NCBI GenBank assembly: GCA_035505975.1
Contig: DATJQJ010000040.1
Coordinates: forward strand, 1-33,971
Source of the DNA: CAIKOD01 sp035505975
GTDB lineage: Archaea; Halobacteriota; Methanomicrobia; Methanomicrobiales; Methanospirillaceae
DNA: 33,971 nt
Reading direction: 5' to 3'
In this document: piece after piece, positions 24,723-33,437 of the stretch
Numbering within the stretch: the first letter of the stretch is position 1
How the letters are laid out: each line of letters begins with the position of its first letter
Made by a program: the position numbers and the translations under genes
Notes under the pieces: model-generated
Told to the model about the DNA's origin: nothing
Seen by the model: only the letters and a program-made list of their open reading frames with translations
Databases searched by the model: none

Positions 24723-26243
24723 TCAGGCCCCTGGTTGTGCCCCTGATGATTCGGGTTCGACATAAACATTAAGGTTGACTGGTACATTGATCAACGTCAC
24801 GGAATTCGACCCTCCTCCCCGAACCTGGAGCCGGGTCTGGTAATTATTGGATGCCGACCCATGCTGGACGAGGAACCAGTTCGTATTCGGATCAAAACTT
24901 GTTGCTCCAGGTGTATAAGGAACTCCTCCGGTATTCTGTGCAATCAGGCAAATTCTGTCTACTGCTACATTCCAGGCCGGAGTGAGAGCCTGTGTTGCAG
25001 AATTGGCAGAGTTATCGATCGTAATGGTAACAATATCCGAATTGGCATATGAAGGAATTTCCTTTCCATCTATTACCTGTGACAATGTATCGGCATGCAC
25101 AAGACCATTACTTGAAACGCTACTACTGCTGCTGGGGTTAATGGTGATATTCATTACCTCCATAAGAGCAATAGAAGGATTGGAAGGGCTCCGAGTAATA
25201 GAAATTTCCGGCGGGATTTTCGCAACTGCACCATCACTTTGTGTAACAAAAACGCCCCCCATCTGGTAGACATAGTTCTGCTGTATCCAGTAATTGTTAT
25301 GAGACTGGTATTCGAGAGAGCCCGTGCTATGGGCAGGAACTACTGTTGAAGATGACACAGGTGGCGAATAGGCATATTCAATTCGTACCGATGCCATTGC
25401 GATCGGATTTGAGGATCCGATATTCTGGGAAAAAGTATTAACAACCTGAGGATACGTAATGTTTGCATCGAGATTATAAAACTGGTTGATAATATCGATG
25501 AGATCAACAGGATATGGGGTATTAGGATCAGCATCTGTTTTTATAGTAAGTTCTCTTGAAACGGGTAAACTCTGAGTGCCAATCAATTTCGTGATTGATG
25601 AATTGACAACAATATTCGTCGTGTATTTCGAGTTTGTAGCGTTGAGATCAACCACTGGCACTGCAGAGATGGTAATATTCCATGAGTTTTTCGAACTGTT
25701 GTATAATCCAATTGTTGACTTCTGCGGAACAGGAGAGGGATTCGTATACCTCGTTGTACCGGTAGTGACCGTGATATAAATATGGTTAGGGGCTGTCGGG
25801 AGAGTGAAACTTCCCCCACCAACGGGAATTGTCGCATTATCACTGTTCCCCAGATCAGGGCTTATACCTGTCCGGTACTGAGTTGCATCGATCTTAACAG
25901 TTGTCCCCCCATTCTGCCCGTTCACGCTAAGAGTCCCGCTGGACGGGAGCGGCTGGAAGAGCGGCAGGTTGAGGAAGGTCCCCTGCGATGTCCCGGGGCT
26001 TGTCCCGAGGATGAAGGGATTTATTATCGTAACGTTCTGTTCGTTGATCCAGAGCGAATCGACCGAGGTCTTGTAATCGAGGAACTCGTTCTGGACAAGG
26101 GCCATATGGGCGATTTCAAGATCACGACCCTGCGACGGGACTACGTAGGTAAGATAGAGCGACGCGACAATCGTAATAATCGCAATAATCAGGATGAACC
26201 CGATAATCTCGGATACACCATCTTCGCCATGGGAGGCCACCAT
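24723..26243 (-). CDS. Large pilin-like exported protein, unknown outer domain
   Basis: 506 residues. The N-terminus has the archaeal pilin signal GEDGVSEIIGF, then a long hydrophobic helix (LIIAIITIVASLYLTYVV). The remaining 460 residues are rich in Ser, Thr and Asn with many potential N-glycosylation sites (NVT, NAT, NIT, NSS) and beta-strand character; I recognise no domain. The DNA is visibly more AT-rich than its neighbours. The ribosome binding site before the ATG at 26241-26243 is weak. The gene lies upstream of the TIG/glycine-rich pilin on the same strand, 112 bases apart, and is probably part of the same cell-surface system. Confidence 0.75.
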   Translation of the reverse strand: MVASHGEDGVSEIIGFILIIAIITIVASLYLTYVVPSQGRDLEIAHMALVQNEFLDYKTSVDSLWINEQNVTIINPFILGTSPGTSQGTFLNLPLFQPLPSSGTLSVNGQNGGTTVKIDATQYRTGISPDLGNSDNATIPVGGGSFTLPTAPNHIYITVTTGTTRYTNPSPVPQKSTIGLYNSSKNSWNITISAVPVVDLNATNSKYTTNIVVNSSITKLIGTQSLPVSRELTIKTDADPNTPYPVDLIDIINQFYNLDANITYPQVVNTFSQNIGSSNPIAMASVRIEYAYSPPVSSSTVVPAHSTGSLEYQSHNNYWIQQNYVYQMGGVFVTQSDGAVAKIPPEISITRSPSNPSIALMEVMNITINPSSSSSVSSNGLVHADTLSQVIDGKEIPSYANSDIVTITIDNSANSATQALTPAWNVAVDRICLIAQNTGGVPYTPGATSFDPNTNWFLVQHGSASNNYQTRLQVRGGGSNSVTLINVPVNLNVYVEPESSGAQPGA

Positions 26244-26347
26244 GATCTATTTGAAGATATTGGTTTATAGTTAATAAATTGTTCCTGAAGCGATACAAAG
26301 TCGGATTTATTTCACGGTAAAAATTTTCCAGGGATTTTCACCGTTTT

Positions 26348-27265
26348 TCAGAAATTGATATTAGTCCTGTAACAGTGGTCCCCGTTATTCAGGCTTGTAT
26401 CAATCACGCCCGTTAGCGGCGCAGCCTCCCGCAATTCATAATTCTCGTTAGGGTGAAAGACCAGTCCGGAAAATGAATAATGCCCGCTGGAATCGGTGGT
26501 TGTCGTACCTGTATATATCCAATCGCCGCTCTACGCATGCTTGGTGTAAAGATTTATCACCCAGTTGGCCGGACCTGTTCCTGATATCATCCCGCACGAA
26601 GGCGTCGGAGTGGTTGGAACTACCGTCGTCGGTGAGACCGTTGTATTGGTCGTCGGAATCGTCGTCGTCCCGGTCGTTACCCCCGTCGTGGGCGATGTCG
26701 TAGAATTGGTGGTCGGGATTGTGGTCGTTGCAGTGGTGACGACCGTCGTGTTAGGCGTGCCTGTGCCCGTCGGTGATGGTACACCTATCCCCTATTCTTC
26801 GAATAGATCAGTACATTGTCGGTCCGGTCGACGACATCGAACCTCCATACCCCGGTGGGTAAGCCTATCCCGCCCCGGGCAAGCGTCTCATCTTTCGTCA
26901 CCGCAAGGATCCAGGACACGTTATACACGTATAGTGTATCGCCCGGGTTCCAGATCATCGGACTATCGGTCGGTTGCTGTTTTGGAACGAGCAGTGCCCC
27001 GCCTGGTGTCGTGAACTGGAAATCGACCGGCATCCCCTGTTTCTGGGATGTATTGTTCAGGTACGCATTGTCGCCGTTTGCATTGAAAAACGAGAGATAC
27101 CAGTTGCCGGGGGTGACATTTTTCACGTCAGTCTGGACAACGATATACGCGGATTTTGGGAATAGAACGATCACCCCAAAAACGATGCTCACAATGATCG
27201 CAGCAATGGCGATCACGAGGATCGCCTCAGGACAATGCTGACCGTTTCCGAAAGCCCGTTGTCAT
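26348..27265 (-). pseudogene. Broken pilin-like gene: frame disruptions plus in-frame TAG
   Basis: Pieces of one pilin-like protein run along the minus strand in different frames. (a) After an ATG at 27263-27265, a frame one base off reads NGLSETVSIVL, the class III pilin signal. (b) The frame then changes at about 27222-27232 into the open stretch 27216-26785, which gives the hydrophobic helix and a beta domain paralogous to that of the LamG gene at 27938 (shared LFPKS, GDTLY-x-Y, GVWRFDV versus GVWTIQL). (c) TAG at 26785-26787 ends it just after a G4 run (plus-strand C4, 26789-26792). One extra G restores a Thr/Pro stalk (TTTIPTTN repeats). (d) A B-like domain follows (CGMISGTGPANWVINLYT, then SGDWIYTGTTTTDSSGHYSF). 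It is cut by TAG at 26531-26533 and ends in frame at TGA 26348-26350. Decay or sequencing error would both explain this. Confidence 0.72.
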
Positions 27266-27470
27266 TTCTTCCCGAATCAGGATGGCGACTCAGGACGCGT
27301 CACAACTATTACGGCAGTTCATTATTTGAATCTCACTGACTTGTCCATCATGACCGGACCGGTGCGAAGCCGGTCGAGGTATGACCTGACCCGGGCCAGC
27401 AGGATGCCCGGTACTTGTTATTCCCTGGCAGAAAACATCCTGAGGTGCTGGCGCTGGTCGATTCAACAGG

Positions 27471-27782
27471 TCATTTTTCCGGATCTTCAGGAGGGATATA
27501 CTTCGGGTGCAGGTACCGCCAGACAAGCCCCCCGATCGCGATGAGTATTATGATTACCCCTGCCACGAGGATTATCGCGGGAACCGGCAGGTTCAGCGGA
27601 CCGGCCGTCTCCGATACCAATACAGGGGGCAGGGTTGTGTGGGCAGCAGGCGTTATTTGTTTTACCGGGTAGACGGGAACATTATTCGTTGAATTTCCCG
27701 CAACAACCGCGGAAACCGGCGCCAGGAAACACCCGGTGCAAATGATGCACAATAATATGGCGTAATACAGGTGCATTTTCAT
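27471..27782 (-). CDS. Small exported membrane-anchored protein
   Basis: 103 residues. The N-terminus is a signal sequence (MKMHLYYAILLCIICTGCFLAPVSAVVA) that ends in an Ala-x-Ala-like site or, alternatively, a lipobox-like CTGC. A Pro/Thr-rich outer segment follows, then a membrane helix near the C-terminus (AIILVAGVIIILIAIGGLVW) and a short charged cytoplasmic tail (PPEDPEK). It is not a recognised family. It has no clear ribosome binding site, so the transcript may have a very short leader. It is divergent from the LamG pilin gene and upstream of the broken pilin gene; a role in the pilus or envelope is inferred from position only. Confidence 0.6.
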   Translation of the reverse strand: MKMHLYYAILLCIICTGCFLAPVSAVVAGNSTNNVPVYPVKQITPAAHTTLPPVLVSETAGPLNLPVPAIILVAGVIIILIAIGGLVWRYLHPKYIPPEDPEK

Positions 27783-27892
27783 TATTTTTCGATATTTACG
27801 TTGATCGGGTATATTCTTATCTTTTTATCCATGACGGCGTCGCCCGGAAACTTGTCCACAGGTCATTTCTCTATGTTAATTATCTCCCGGAA

Positions 27893-27934
27893 ATAATTAT
27901 ACGTAAAGGGAGTCAGAATCCATATAATGAGGTC
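27893..27934 (+). promoter_or_regulatory. TATA box and ribosome binding site of the LamG pilin gene
   Basis: AATAATTATAC at about 27892-27902 lies about 40 bases before the ATG at 27938, and GAGGTC (27929-27934) stands 3-4 bases before it. Both point to this start. Confidence 0.45.
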
Positions 27935-27937
27935 TTC

Positions 27938-29176
27938 ATGAACAGAAAGAGAGATAACCATAATTTAGGAGTGTCAGATGTCATCGGGTCATTCCTGATC
28001 ATCCTTCTCGTCGTCGGCCTCGTCGCGGTCGTGGCTGCATTCCTGATGCCCGGGCTCTTCCCGAAATCGGTTTATATCGCAAGCGAGGTCGGTCCGGTTG
28101 AAGTGACCCAGTCCGGCAGCGGGATACCGACCCAGGTCTTGTATCTGCTACCGAAAGCCGGTGAGCCCTTCTATTTTTCAGGGCAGCAGAAACCGGCAGG
28201 CGGTGCAAGGGTCAGCATGAGAGCAATAGCTCCCGACGGGAGGAATATGACACCGGCAACCAATGAAATTGTCGGGAACCCGTACGGCCAGACATTGTAT
28301 ATATACCCCAATAATACACCGGGGTCAGGCCCCTGCGACTGCGTAGTCAGCCCGAACCTTCCGAAAGGCGCGTACAGGCTCATGACGAACGGCGTATGGA
28401 CGATTCAGCTGATCGACGAGGACGCACACATGCTCGTGATGTCAAATTCGGACGGAAAGATCACGGATGGCACAACTGCCCTCCCGAGGCTTGGAGGTAC
28501 GGTGGGCGGATGGATGTACCGGGCGGACTGCACGATTCTCGATAATTCCACACCGAACGGAAACCTGCCGATCAACTACAACAATACGATGCACATGTAT
28601 TACCGGACTTTCAACGGCTCAACGTACATGCAGTATCCGAACGATCCGACCCTGTCGTATACAGGCGATATGGCAATCTCCCTCTGGATGGACCCGTCCG
28701 ATACGGGGAGCTGGCACCAGATCATCGGGAAGGGCGTGACGTACAACGCGGGCAGCAGTTCCTCCAACGAGCTTGACAACTACCAGGTATTCCAGGTGGG
28801 CAACCAGTTACTATTCGAATGGAACGATGCCGGAAATGGCCAGCACTACCAGGCGATGACCCCGGCCGTGGTCCAGGCAAACCAGTGGAGTTACCTGACC
28901 GTGACGGTCCAGAATGGCCAGCTGGCCATGTATTATAACGGAGTGTCGCTCCCATTGACCTACGATAACAGCAACGTGCCCGGCCAGAACCTCTTACCAG
29001 GACCCGTACCGGTAAACCTCATCAATAACAATAACCCGGTAACCATAGGGAAGCAGAACTCTCCTGACCCGGGAAACAGTTTCTATTATACAGGAGCAAT
29101 AGGCAACACCGCGATTTACAACAGGGGACTTACGCCCCAGGAGATCCAGGATAATTACCATAATTATGCTGCCTGA
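27938..29176 (+). CDS. Pilin-like protein with LamG-type lectin domain
   Basis: 412 residues. The N-terminus is an archaeal pilin signal (basic MNRKRDNHN, then LGVSDVIGSF and a hydrophobic helix). A beta domain (about 45-185) follows that is paralogous to that of the broken gene at 26348-27265: LFPKSVYI, GQTLYIYPN, YRLMTNGVWTIQL. The C-terminal half (about 205-412) is a concanavalin A/LamG-like fold: FNGSTYMQYPN, DMAISLWMDPSD, IIGKG, WSYLTVTVQNGQLAMYYNG, VTIGKQ, YTGAIGNTAIYNRGLTPQEIQ. Such domains often bind carbohydrate or surface ligands, so this is probably a pilus adhesin. Many N-glycosylation sequons are present. It faces the opposite way from the rest of the pilin set. Confidence 0.82.
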   Translation: MNRKRDNHNLGVSDVIGSFLIILLVVGLVAVVAAFLMPGLFPKSVYIASEVGPVEVTQSGSGIPTQVLYLLPKAGEPFYFSGQQKPAGGARVSMRAIAPDGRNMTPATNEIVGNPYGQTLYIYPNNTPGSGPCDCVVSPNLPKGAYRLMTNGVWTIQLIDEDAHMLVMSNSDGKITDGTTALPRLGGTVGGWMYRADCTILDNSTPNGNLPINYNNTMHMYYRTFNGSTYMQYPNDPTLSYTGDMAISLWMDPSDTGSWHQIIGKGVTYNAGSSSSNELDNYQVFQVGNQLLFEWNDAGNGQHYQAMTPAVVQANQWSYLTVTVQNGQLAMYYNGVSLPLTYDNSNVPGQNLLPGPVPVNLINNNNPVTIGKQNSPDPGNSFYYTGAIGNTAIYNRGLTPQEIQDNYHNYAA

Positions 29177-29535
29177 TCATTCCGGATATTTTTCTTGGTA
29201 GGGTTCCATTCCTGCCCTTAATCTGCCAATAATTGGATTTTTTTTTGGGGGGGGATTTTTCGCTCTATGGGGGTCCTCATTTATTGTTATGGGTTTCATC
29301 CCCACCCTGCCCCACACGTGTTAAGATAACCATGGGAGGGGGTTAATTCCTGGGAATCCGGGTTCAGCACCCCTGTGCAGTCCTATCCCAGCCGGGGATA
29401 CGCCATAGCGGCGGGGCGGATCCCCGGGAACGTAAGGGTCTCAATTTCTTTTTGGGTTATCAGGAATGACGGAAATAGGGAAATGGATTGGTAGGAATTC
29501 ATCGGAGCCCATATATTTTTCTTTCCCTTCCGGCT
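29177..29535. other. Intergenic stretch with T9/G8 runs, no gene seen
   Basis: The 359 bases between the convergent LamG pilin and PilC-like genes hold no supported gene. A T9 run (29238-29246) followed directly by G8 (29247-29254) and then AT5 lies 62 bases after the pilin stop and is the likely terminator. The remainder has no clear motif. Confidence 0.45.
29238..29246 (+). terminator. T9 terminator after the LamG pilin gene
   Basis: Nine T in a row, about 60 bases downstream of the stop, fit an archaeal oligo-T terminator; a second T5 run follows the G8 tract. Confidence 0.5.
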
Positions 29536-31467
29536 TCAGATTACAAAATTGAATACAATAAGCGCGATCGTTACCATGATCGCAGCATGTTTTAACCCGG
29601 CATTAATTGAGGATTCTCCCATCTGTCCTGCAATAAGCCCTGAAAAGAAGGCCTGTATGAGGCAGGCATGATACATAAGCCTTGAGAACGTAGCGATCGA
29701 GATCCCCTTCAACCCGGAAAAGGCGCCGGCTGCTACCGGGATACCCGTGGTGTTGATATGGGTAAGGACAGGAAGGAACTGGGTGTCGATGATGGCAACG
29801 ACGAAGATAAAGACGATGAATGCAAGGTATACGATCGCCGTATAAATAAACATCTCCGAGAGCCGCTCCCGCTTCAAGGTCTCAGACATCCTGGCGTCGC
29901 TCGCTGCGATTGTCAGGACTTCCCCGATGGACCCGCTCATCTGGCTCGCTTTGCTGATCAGGGTTACAGTCCTCGAAATCATAGGCGTTGAAACCCGTTC
30001 TTCGAACCGCATCAGGGCGTCGGTGAAATTCGCCCCCCAGTCCATATCCCGTTTTATCCTTTTGATCTCGTAGGAGAGCAGGCCAAGCCTTGTATTGACC
30101 ATGATCGAAACTGCCTGGGCGATCGTAAGGCCGACCTGGTTTATTCCCGCCATCCGGTCGAGGAAATCAGGGATAAGTGCCTCAATCCCGAGGATATTCC
30201 TTTTCCAGAGTTCGTAAAAAATGCCGTACGGGATCAGGATAATCAGTACGGCAATGACCACGTGATCGTCGAAAAGGTCGATGAACTGGTCGCCAAACGG
30301 GATCGCCAGGAGGCTAATGTATACGGTGATGAGGTAGATGATGGCAATGGGAACGGTAACAAAAAGCGTGCGTTTGTAGTTCAGGACAAAGCCCTTGAGA
30401 GGGTGCCTGATAAATTCCTTGATGTTCCTTACCCGGTCGTAATGAAGGAGCTTTTCGAAAAATTTCTCCTCCCCGGCCTGCTTCCTGATGCGGACATCTG
30501 AATATTCCTTCAGCTCCCGCACCCTGGTAAACCGTTGGATACCCTCGGACTTGATGGAAATCATATCGATGAGGACGATAAAAATGAGCGAACCGATCGG
30601 GATGAGTGCATAGACGATAAGAGACATCTGGCTTATTGCCGCCCCGCCAAGCAGCCCCATGACGACCATGATAATGATCAGGAATAGCGGACCGGCAACG
30701 AAGAGCGTGACATAAGACTCGGCAACGAGGGCGAGGAAGTTGAGGAACTGTCGCTGCTCGAACCTGGCCTCGTCCTGGTATAACCTTACCCGCCCTGAAA
30801 GAAACTGGGTGAGGTCTCCCCCGGTCTCGATGACCGAGATCATATCCTCGAGAAACTGCTTCATCTTCTGTGAGGGTGTGGTCTCCATCAGCCTTCTCAA
30901 GGATGTAACGACATCAAGGCCGAAAAAATCTGCATCTCTCACCACCTGCCGAAACTCGAGGGCCACCTCTCCGTACACCGAGGCATTATCAGATAACGAC
31001 CTGAAGATCACCATGAGTTGCGCCCCTCCCCTCCTCATCGCATACATGTAAGCGACTGCGTTGTGGAGTGTCAGGTTGATCTTCGATGCCCTCGTGTTCT
31101 TTCTCATCCCGGGATATTTCAGGACCAGGAAATAGACGATGAGCGTCCCTGCGATAAACGATACGGCACCCCATATCACCTGGATGATGATGAGTGGGAG
31201 CGTCAGGGTATACTCGCCGGGAAGGACGACATTATACGGATTGTAAATGCCCGATAGGCTCTGGGGGGGTGAAATGACAACGATCCCCGAGACCCAGAAC
31301 CCAAAGACCGCGATAAGAAATCCGGAGAGGAGGGAGAGGAGGATACAAAGACCAAGGAAACGTTCCGTGGTCATGGGGAGCCTTGCCGACAGGATCTCCC
31401 CGTTGAGCCTCAAATGCCTTTCAGGATTGCGTTCCAGGTGCTGGTGGATCGCAGAATAGAATTTCAT
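29536..31467 (-). CDS. Type IV pilus platform protein (PilC/ArlJ/TadC-like)
   Basis: 643 residues with two T2SSF modules: one near residues 125-300 (YAMRRGGAQLMVIFRSLSDN, FLEDMISVIETGGDL) and one near 430-600 (DRMAGINQVGLTIAQAVSI, RFEERVSTPMISRTVTLISKASQ-type pattern), each followed by long membrane helices. The doubled module and the length match the archaeal PilC2/ArlJ form. The protein is the membrane platform on which the ATPase drives pilin assembly. Its start overlaps the ATPase gene stop by four bases (ATGA), so the pair is coupled. An archaellum is less likely because no arlB-type flagellin cluster is seen, but the window may cut it off. Confidence 0.9.
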   Translation of the reverse strand: MKFYSAIHQHLERNPERHLRLNGEILSARLPMTTERFLGLCILLSLLSGFLIAVFGFWVSGIVVISPPQSLSGIYNPYNVVLPGEYTLTLPLIIIQVIWGAVSFIAGTLIVYFLVLKYPGMRKNTRASKINLTLHNAVAYMYAMRRGGAQLMVIFRSLSDNASVYGEVALEFRQVVRDADFFGLDVVTSLRRLMETTPSQKMKQFLEDMISVIETGGDLTQFLSGRVRLYQDEARFEQRQFLNFLALVAESYVTLFVAGPLFLIIIMVVMGLLGGAAISQMSLIVYALIPIGSLIFIVLIDMISIKSEGIQRFTRVRELKEYSDVRIRKQAGEEKFFEKLLHYDRVRNIKEFIRHPLKGFVLNYKRTLFVTVPIAIIYLITVYISLLAIPFGDQFIDLFDDHVVIAVLIILIPYGIFYELWKRNILGIEALIPDFLDRMAGINQVGLTIAQAVSIMVNTRLGLLSYEIKRIKRDMDWGANFTDALMRFEERVSTPMISRTVTLISKASQMSGSIGEVLTIAASDARMSETLKRERLSEMFIYTAIVYLAFIVFIFVVAIIDTQFLPVLTHINTTGIPVAAGAFSGLKGISIATFSRLMYHACLIQAFFSGLIAGQMGESSINAGLKHAAIMVTIALIVFNFVI

Positions 31468-33128
31468 GGAATTCCTTTGTTCCCGCTGAGTTCCTTTAAG
31501 TCCCCCAGCGTTCTGAGTACCCGTCCGGCATCGATATTATACGCCTGGAGAACCCGGGATACGCTGATATAGTCCATTATCCCTTGTTCTTTCAGCGCCA
31601 ACAGGATCTTTTTCCTCGTCGCGATCTCGGCTTCGAGTTGTTCGCGGCTCCACCCGCGCTTTTCAGCAATATCAGAGTATACCTGGGAATGCCCGAGGTA
31701 CGTAAACGTGTCGTGGACCGCATCGTATGAAAACACGGTGTTGACCCTGAGGCTGTTCGTATTGGGGTCTATCCCTGCGATCTCGACTATTTCCTGCACG
31801 CGGCGTATCCGTTCCCTTCCGCGGTACACGAGGGCCTGGACACTGATGATATTCAGTGCCTGGATCATATTCCTCGGAACATTCAGGGGCTCGTTTTCGA
31901 GCCTGTGGATCGCCGAGTCCACGTCGCCCGCATGCAGCGTCGAAAACGTGGTATGGCCGGTATTCATCGCCTGGAAAAGCGTCTGGGCTTCCTGACCCCG
32001 CACCTCACCGACAATGATGTATTCGGGCCTTTGCCGCATGGCAGCCCGAAGCAGGTCGAACATGTCGATATTGCTCGTTCCTTCCGAGATGGCCTCCCGG
32101 GTAACGCTTGCAATCCAGTTTTCGTGGTAGAGGGTGATCTCCCTCGTGTCCTCGATGCTGACCACCTTCGACATCGGGGGGATGAAAAATGAGGTCGCGT
32201 TTAAGGAGGTCGTTTTTCCGGACGCAGTCCCGCCAATGAAGATAAGGTTCTTGTTGTTCTCGATCGCAAGCCAGAAATAGACGATCTGATCGGCATCAAA
32301 TGTTCCGTTATCCATGAGTTCTATGGGGGAGAACGGCTCTTCCCGGAATTTCCTGATGGTGAAGGACGTGCCACGCGTTGTGACTTCGGTCCCGAGCGTC
32401 AGCTGGAGCCTCGACCCTTCAGGGAGTGTGGCATCGATCATCGGTGACCCGGTAGAGATATGCTTGCCGGAACGCTGTGCAAGGGTTATGGCAAGCGAAT
32501 CGAGGACACCGGCTGAAAATGAGATATTCGTCCGGATGTTCCGGAATTTTCGGTGGTAGAGGAATAATGGGATATTGGTACCGTCGCATGAGATATCCTC
32601 GATATAGGGGTCCTTCATCAGGGCTTCGATCCGCCCCCATCCAAGGAAATTCCGCACGAGGTAATACTGCAACTTGAACAGGGTATTCTGGTCGGGATGG
32701 ATCCCGTATTCATTGAAGAGATCGTCCATTTTTTCGACGAGGAGCTTCTTTTTATCAATGTCTAATTCCTCATCGTCGAGGATAAGGATATTCCGCAGGT
32801 CAGCGTGGACCCGTTCGATCAGTTCGTACTGGAAATCCGAAAGTACCGGCTCGAAGAGGAGGTACTCATTCTGGTTCGATCTCGTATTTTCAGCAATGAC
32901 AACGAGCGATTCACCGACATCGACCCAGTAATGTTCTACTTCCCGGTAACCGGCCGGGATTTCGGGAGCGACAAGGGACCCGTGCCTGACCGGGTCGTAC
33001 TGGAGAATGCTGAGCCGCTTCTTCCTGGAAAACAGGGTTATATGGGCTTTCCCAGTCCCTGATTTACTTCCAGTGCCGGCATCTTCCTGGAATACCTTTC
33101 TTATCTGCTCAAGTCCCGGGAGCTTCAT
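31464..33128 (-). CDS. Type IV pilus assembly ATPase (PilB/ArlI/GspE-like)
   Basis: 554 residues, soluble. A roughly 200-residue N-terminal domain precedes the ATPase core. The core has Walker A GGTASGKTTS (299-308), an Asp box (VVSIEDTREI), Walker B with the catalytic Glu (IIVGEVRGQEA) and a His box (GHTTFSTLHAGD). It powers pilin insertion together with the platform protein encoded downstream. The ATG at 33126-33128 follows an AAAGGG site, with a TATA box about 35 bases upstream. The pair forms an operon that is divergent from a KaiC-like gene. PilB of pili and ArlI of archaella cannot be told apart safely by eye; the linked pilin-like genes favour a pilus. Confidence 0.92.
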   Translation of the reverse strand: MKLPGLEQIRKVFQEDAGTGSKSGTGKAHITLFSRKKRLSILQYDPVRHGSLVAPEIPAGYREVEHYWVDVGESLVVIAENTRSNQNEYLLFEPVLSDFQYELIERVHADLRNILILDDEELDIDKKKLLVEKMDDLFNEYGIHPDQNTLFKLQYYLVRNFLGWGRIEALMKDPYIEDISCDGTNIPLFLYHRKFRNIRTNISFSAGVLDSLAITLAQRSGKHISTGSPMIDATLPEGSRLQLTLGTEVTTRGTSFTIRKFREEPFSPIELMDNGTFDADQIVYFWLAIENNKNLIFIGGTASGKTTSLNATSFFIPPMSKVVSIEDTREITLYHENWIASVTREAISEGTSNIDMFDLLRAAMRQRPEYIIVGEVRGQEAQTLFQAMNTGHTTFSTLHAGDVDSAIHRLENEPLNVPRNMIQALNIISVQALVYRGRERIRRVQEIVEIAGIDPNTNSLRVNTVFSYDAVHDTFTYLGHSQVYSDIAEKRGWSREQLEAEIATRKKILLALKEQGIMDYISVSRVLQAYNIDAGRVLRTLGDLKELSGNKGIP

Positions 33129-33160
33129 CCCTTTTCACCGATCCCAATCCCCACTCCGTG

Positions 33161-33169
33161 TTTATAAAG
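33161..33169 (-). promoter_or_regulatory. TATA box of the pilus ATPase-platform operon
   Basis: On the minus strand CTTTATAAA lies about 35 bases before the ATPase ATG; a ribosome binding site AAAGGG sits next to the start. Confidence 0.6.
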
Positions 33170-33170
33170 C

Positions 33171-33437
33171 TTGGATTTGAGCGCTATAAAAGAGTATGGC
33201 ATGTTCCATGTCGCCCTGGACCGGTCTCGTGTCCTCCGATAAACCGGCGGATGGAGGCATAATCAGGCCCCACAGAACTATGGGGGACCCAAGATAAACC
33301 GGCCACAGCGATCCCTCTCTGACCGGGATATATCAGGTCCTTATGGTTCAGGATATGAAATGAGCGGGCTTATTCATCGAACAGGACAGGTCTACAGGTA
33401 AGCATTATCATCGGATGCGTGAAAATGACTACAAGAC
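33171..33437. other. Divergent intergenic stretch, candidate promoters only
   Basis: No gene is supported. A second TATA-like element (CTATAAAAG, about 33183-33191) and GGATATATC (about 33327-33335) could serve the KaiC-like gene on the plus strand. I see no other structure. Confidence 0.35.

Noticed and set aside
26531..26533. In-frame TAG as a pyrrolysine codon
   Set aside because: TAG serves as an ordinary stop here (for example at 22258-22260), the protein is not a methylamine methyltransferase, and the same gene carries frameshifts, so a nonsense change is simpler.
26565..27014. A 149-codon plus-strand frame rich in Val
   Set aside because: It is the mirror of the minus-strand Thr/Pro stalk of the broken pilin gene.
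29536..33128. Assignment of the ATPase/platform pair to an archaellum
   Set aside because: The linked genes encode diverse pilin-like proteins and no archaellin or arlC-H set is visible; a pilus is the better reading, though the window is limited.
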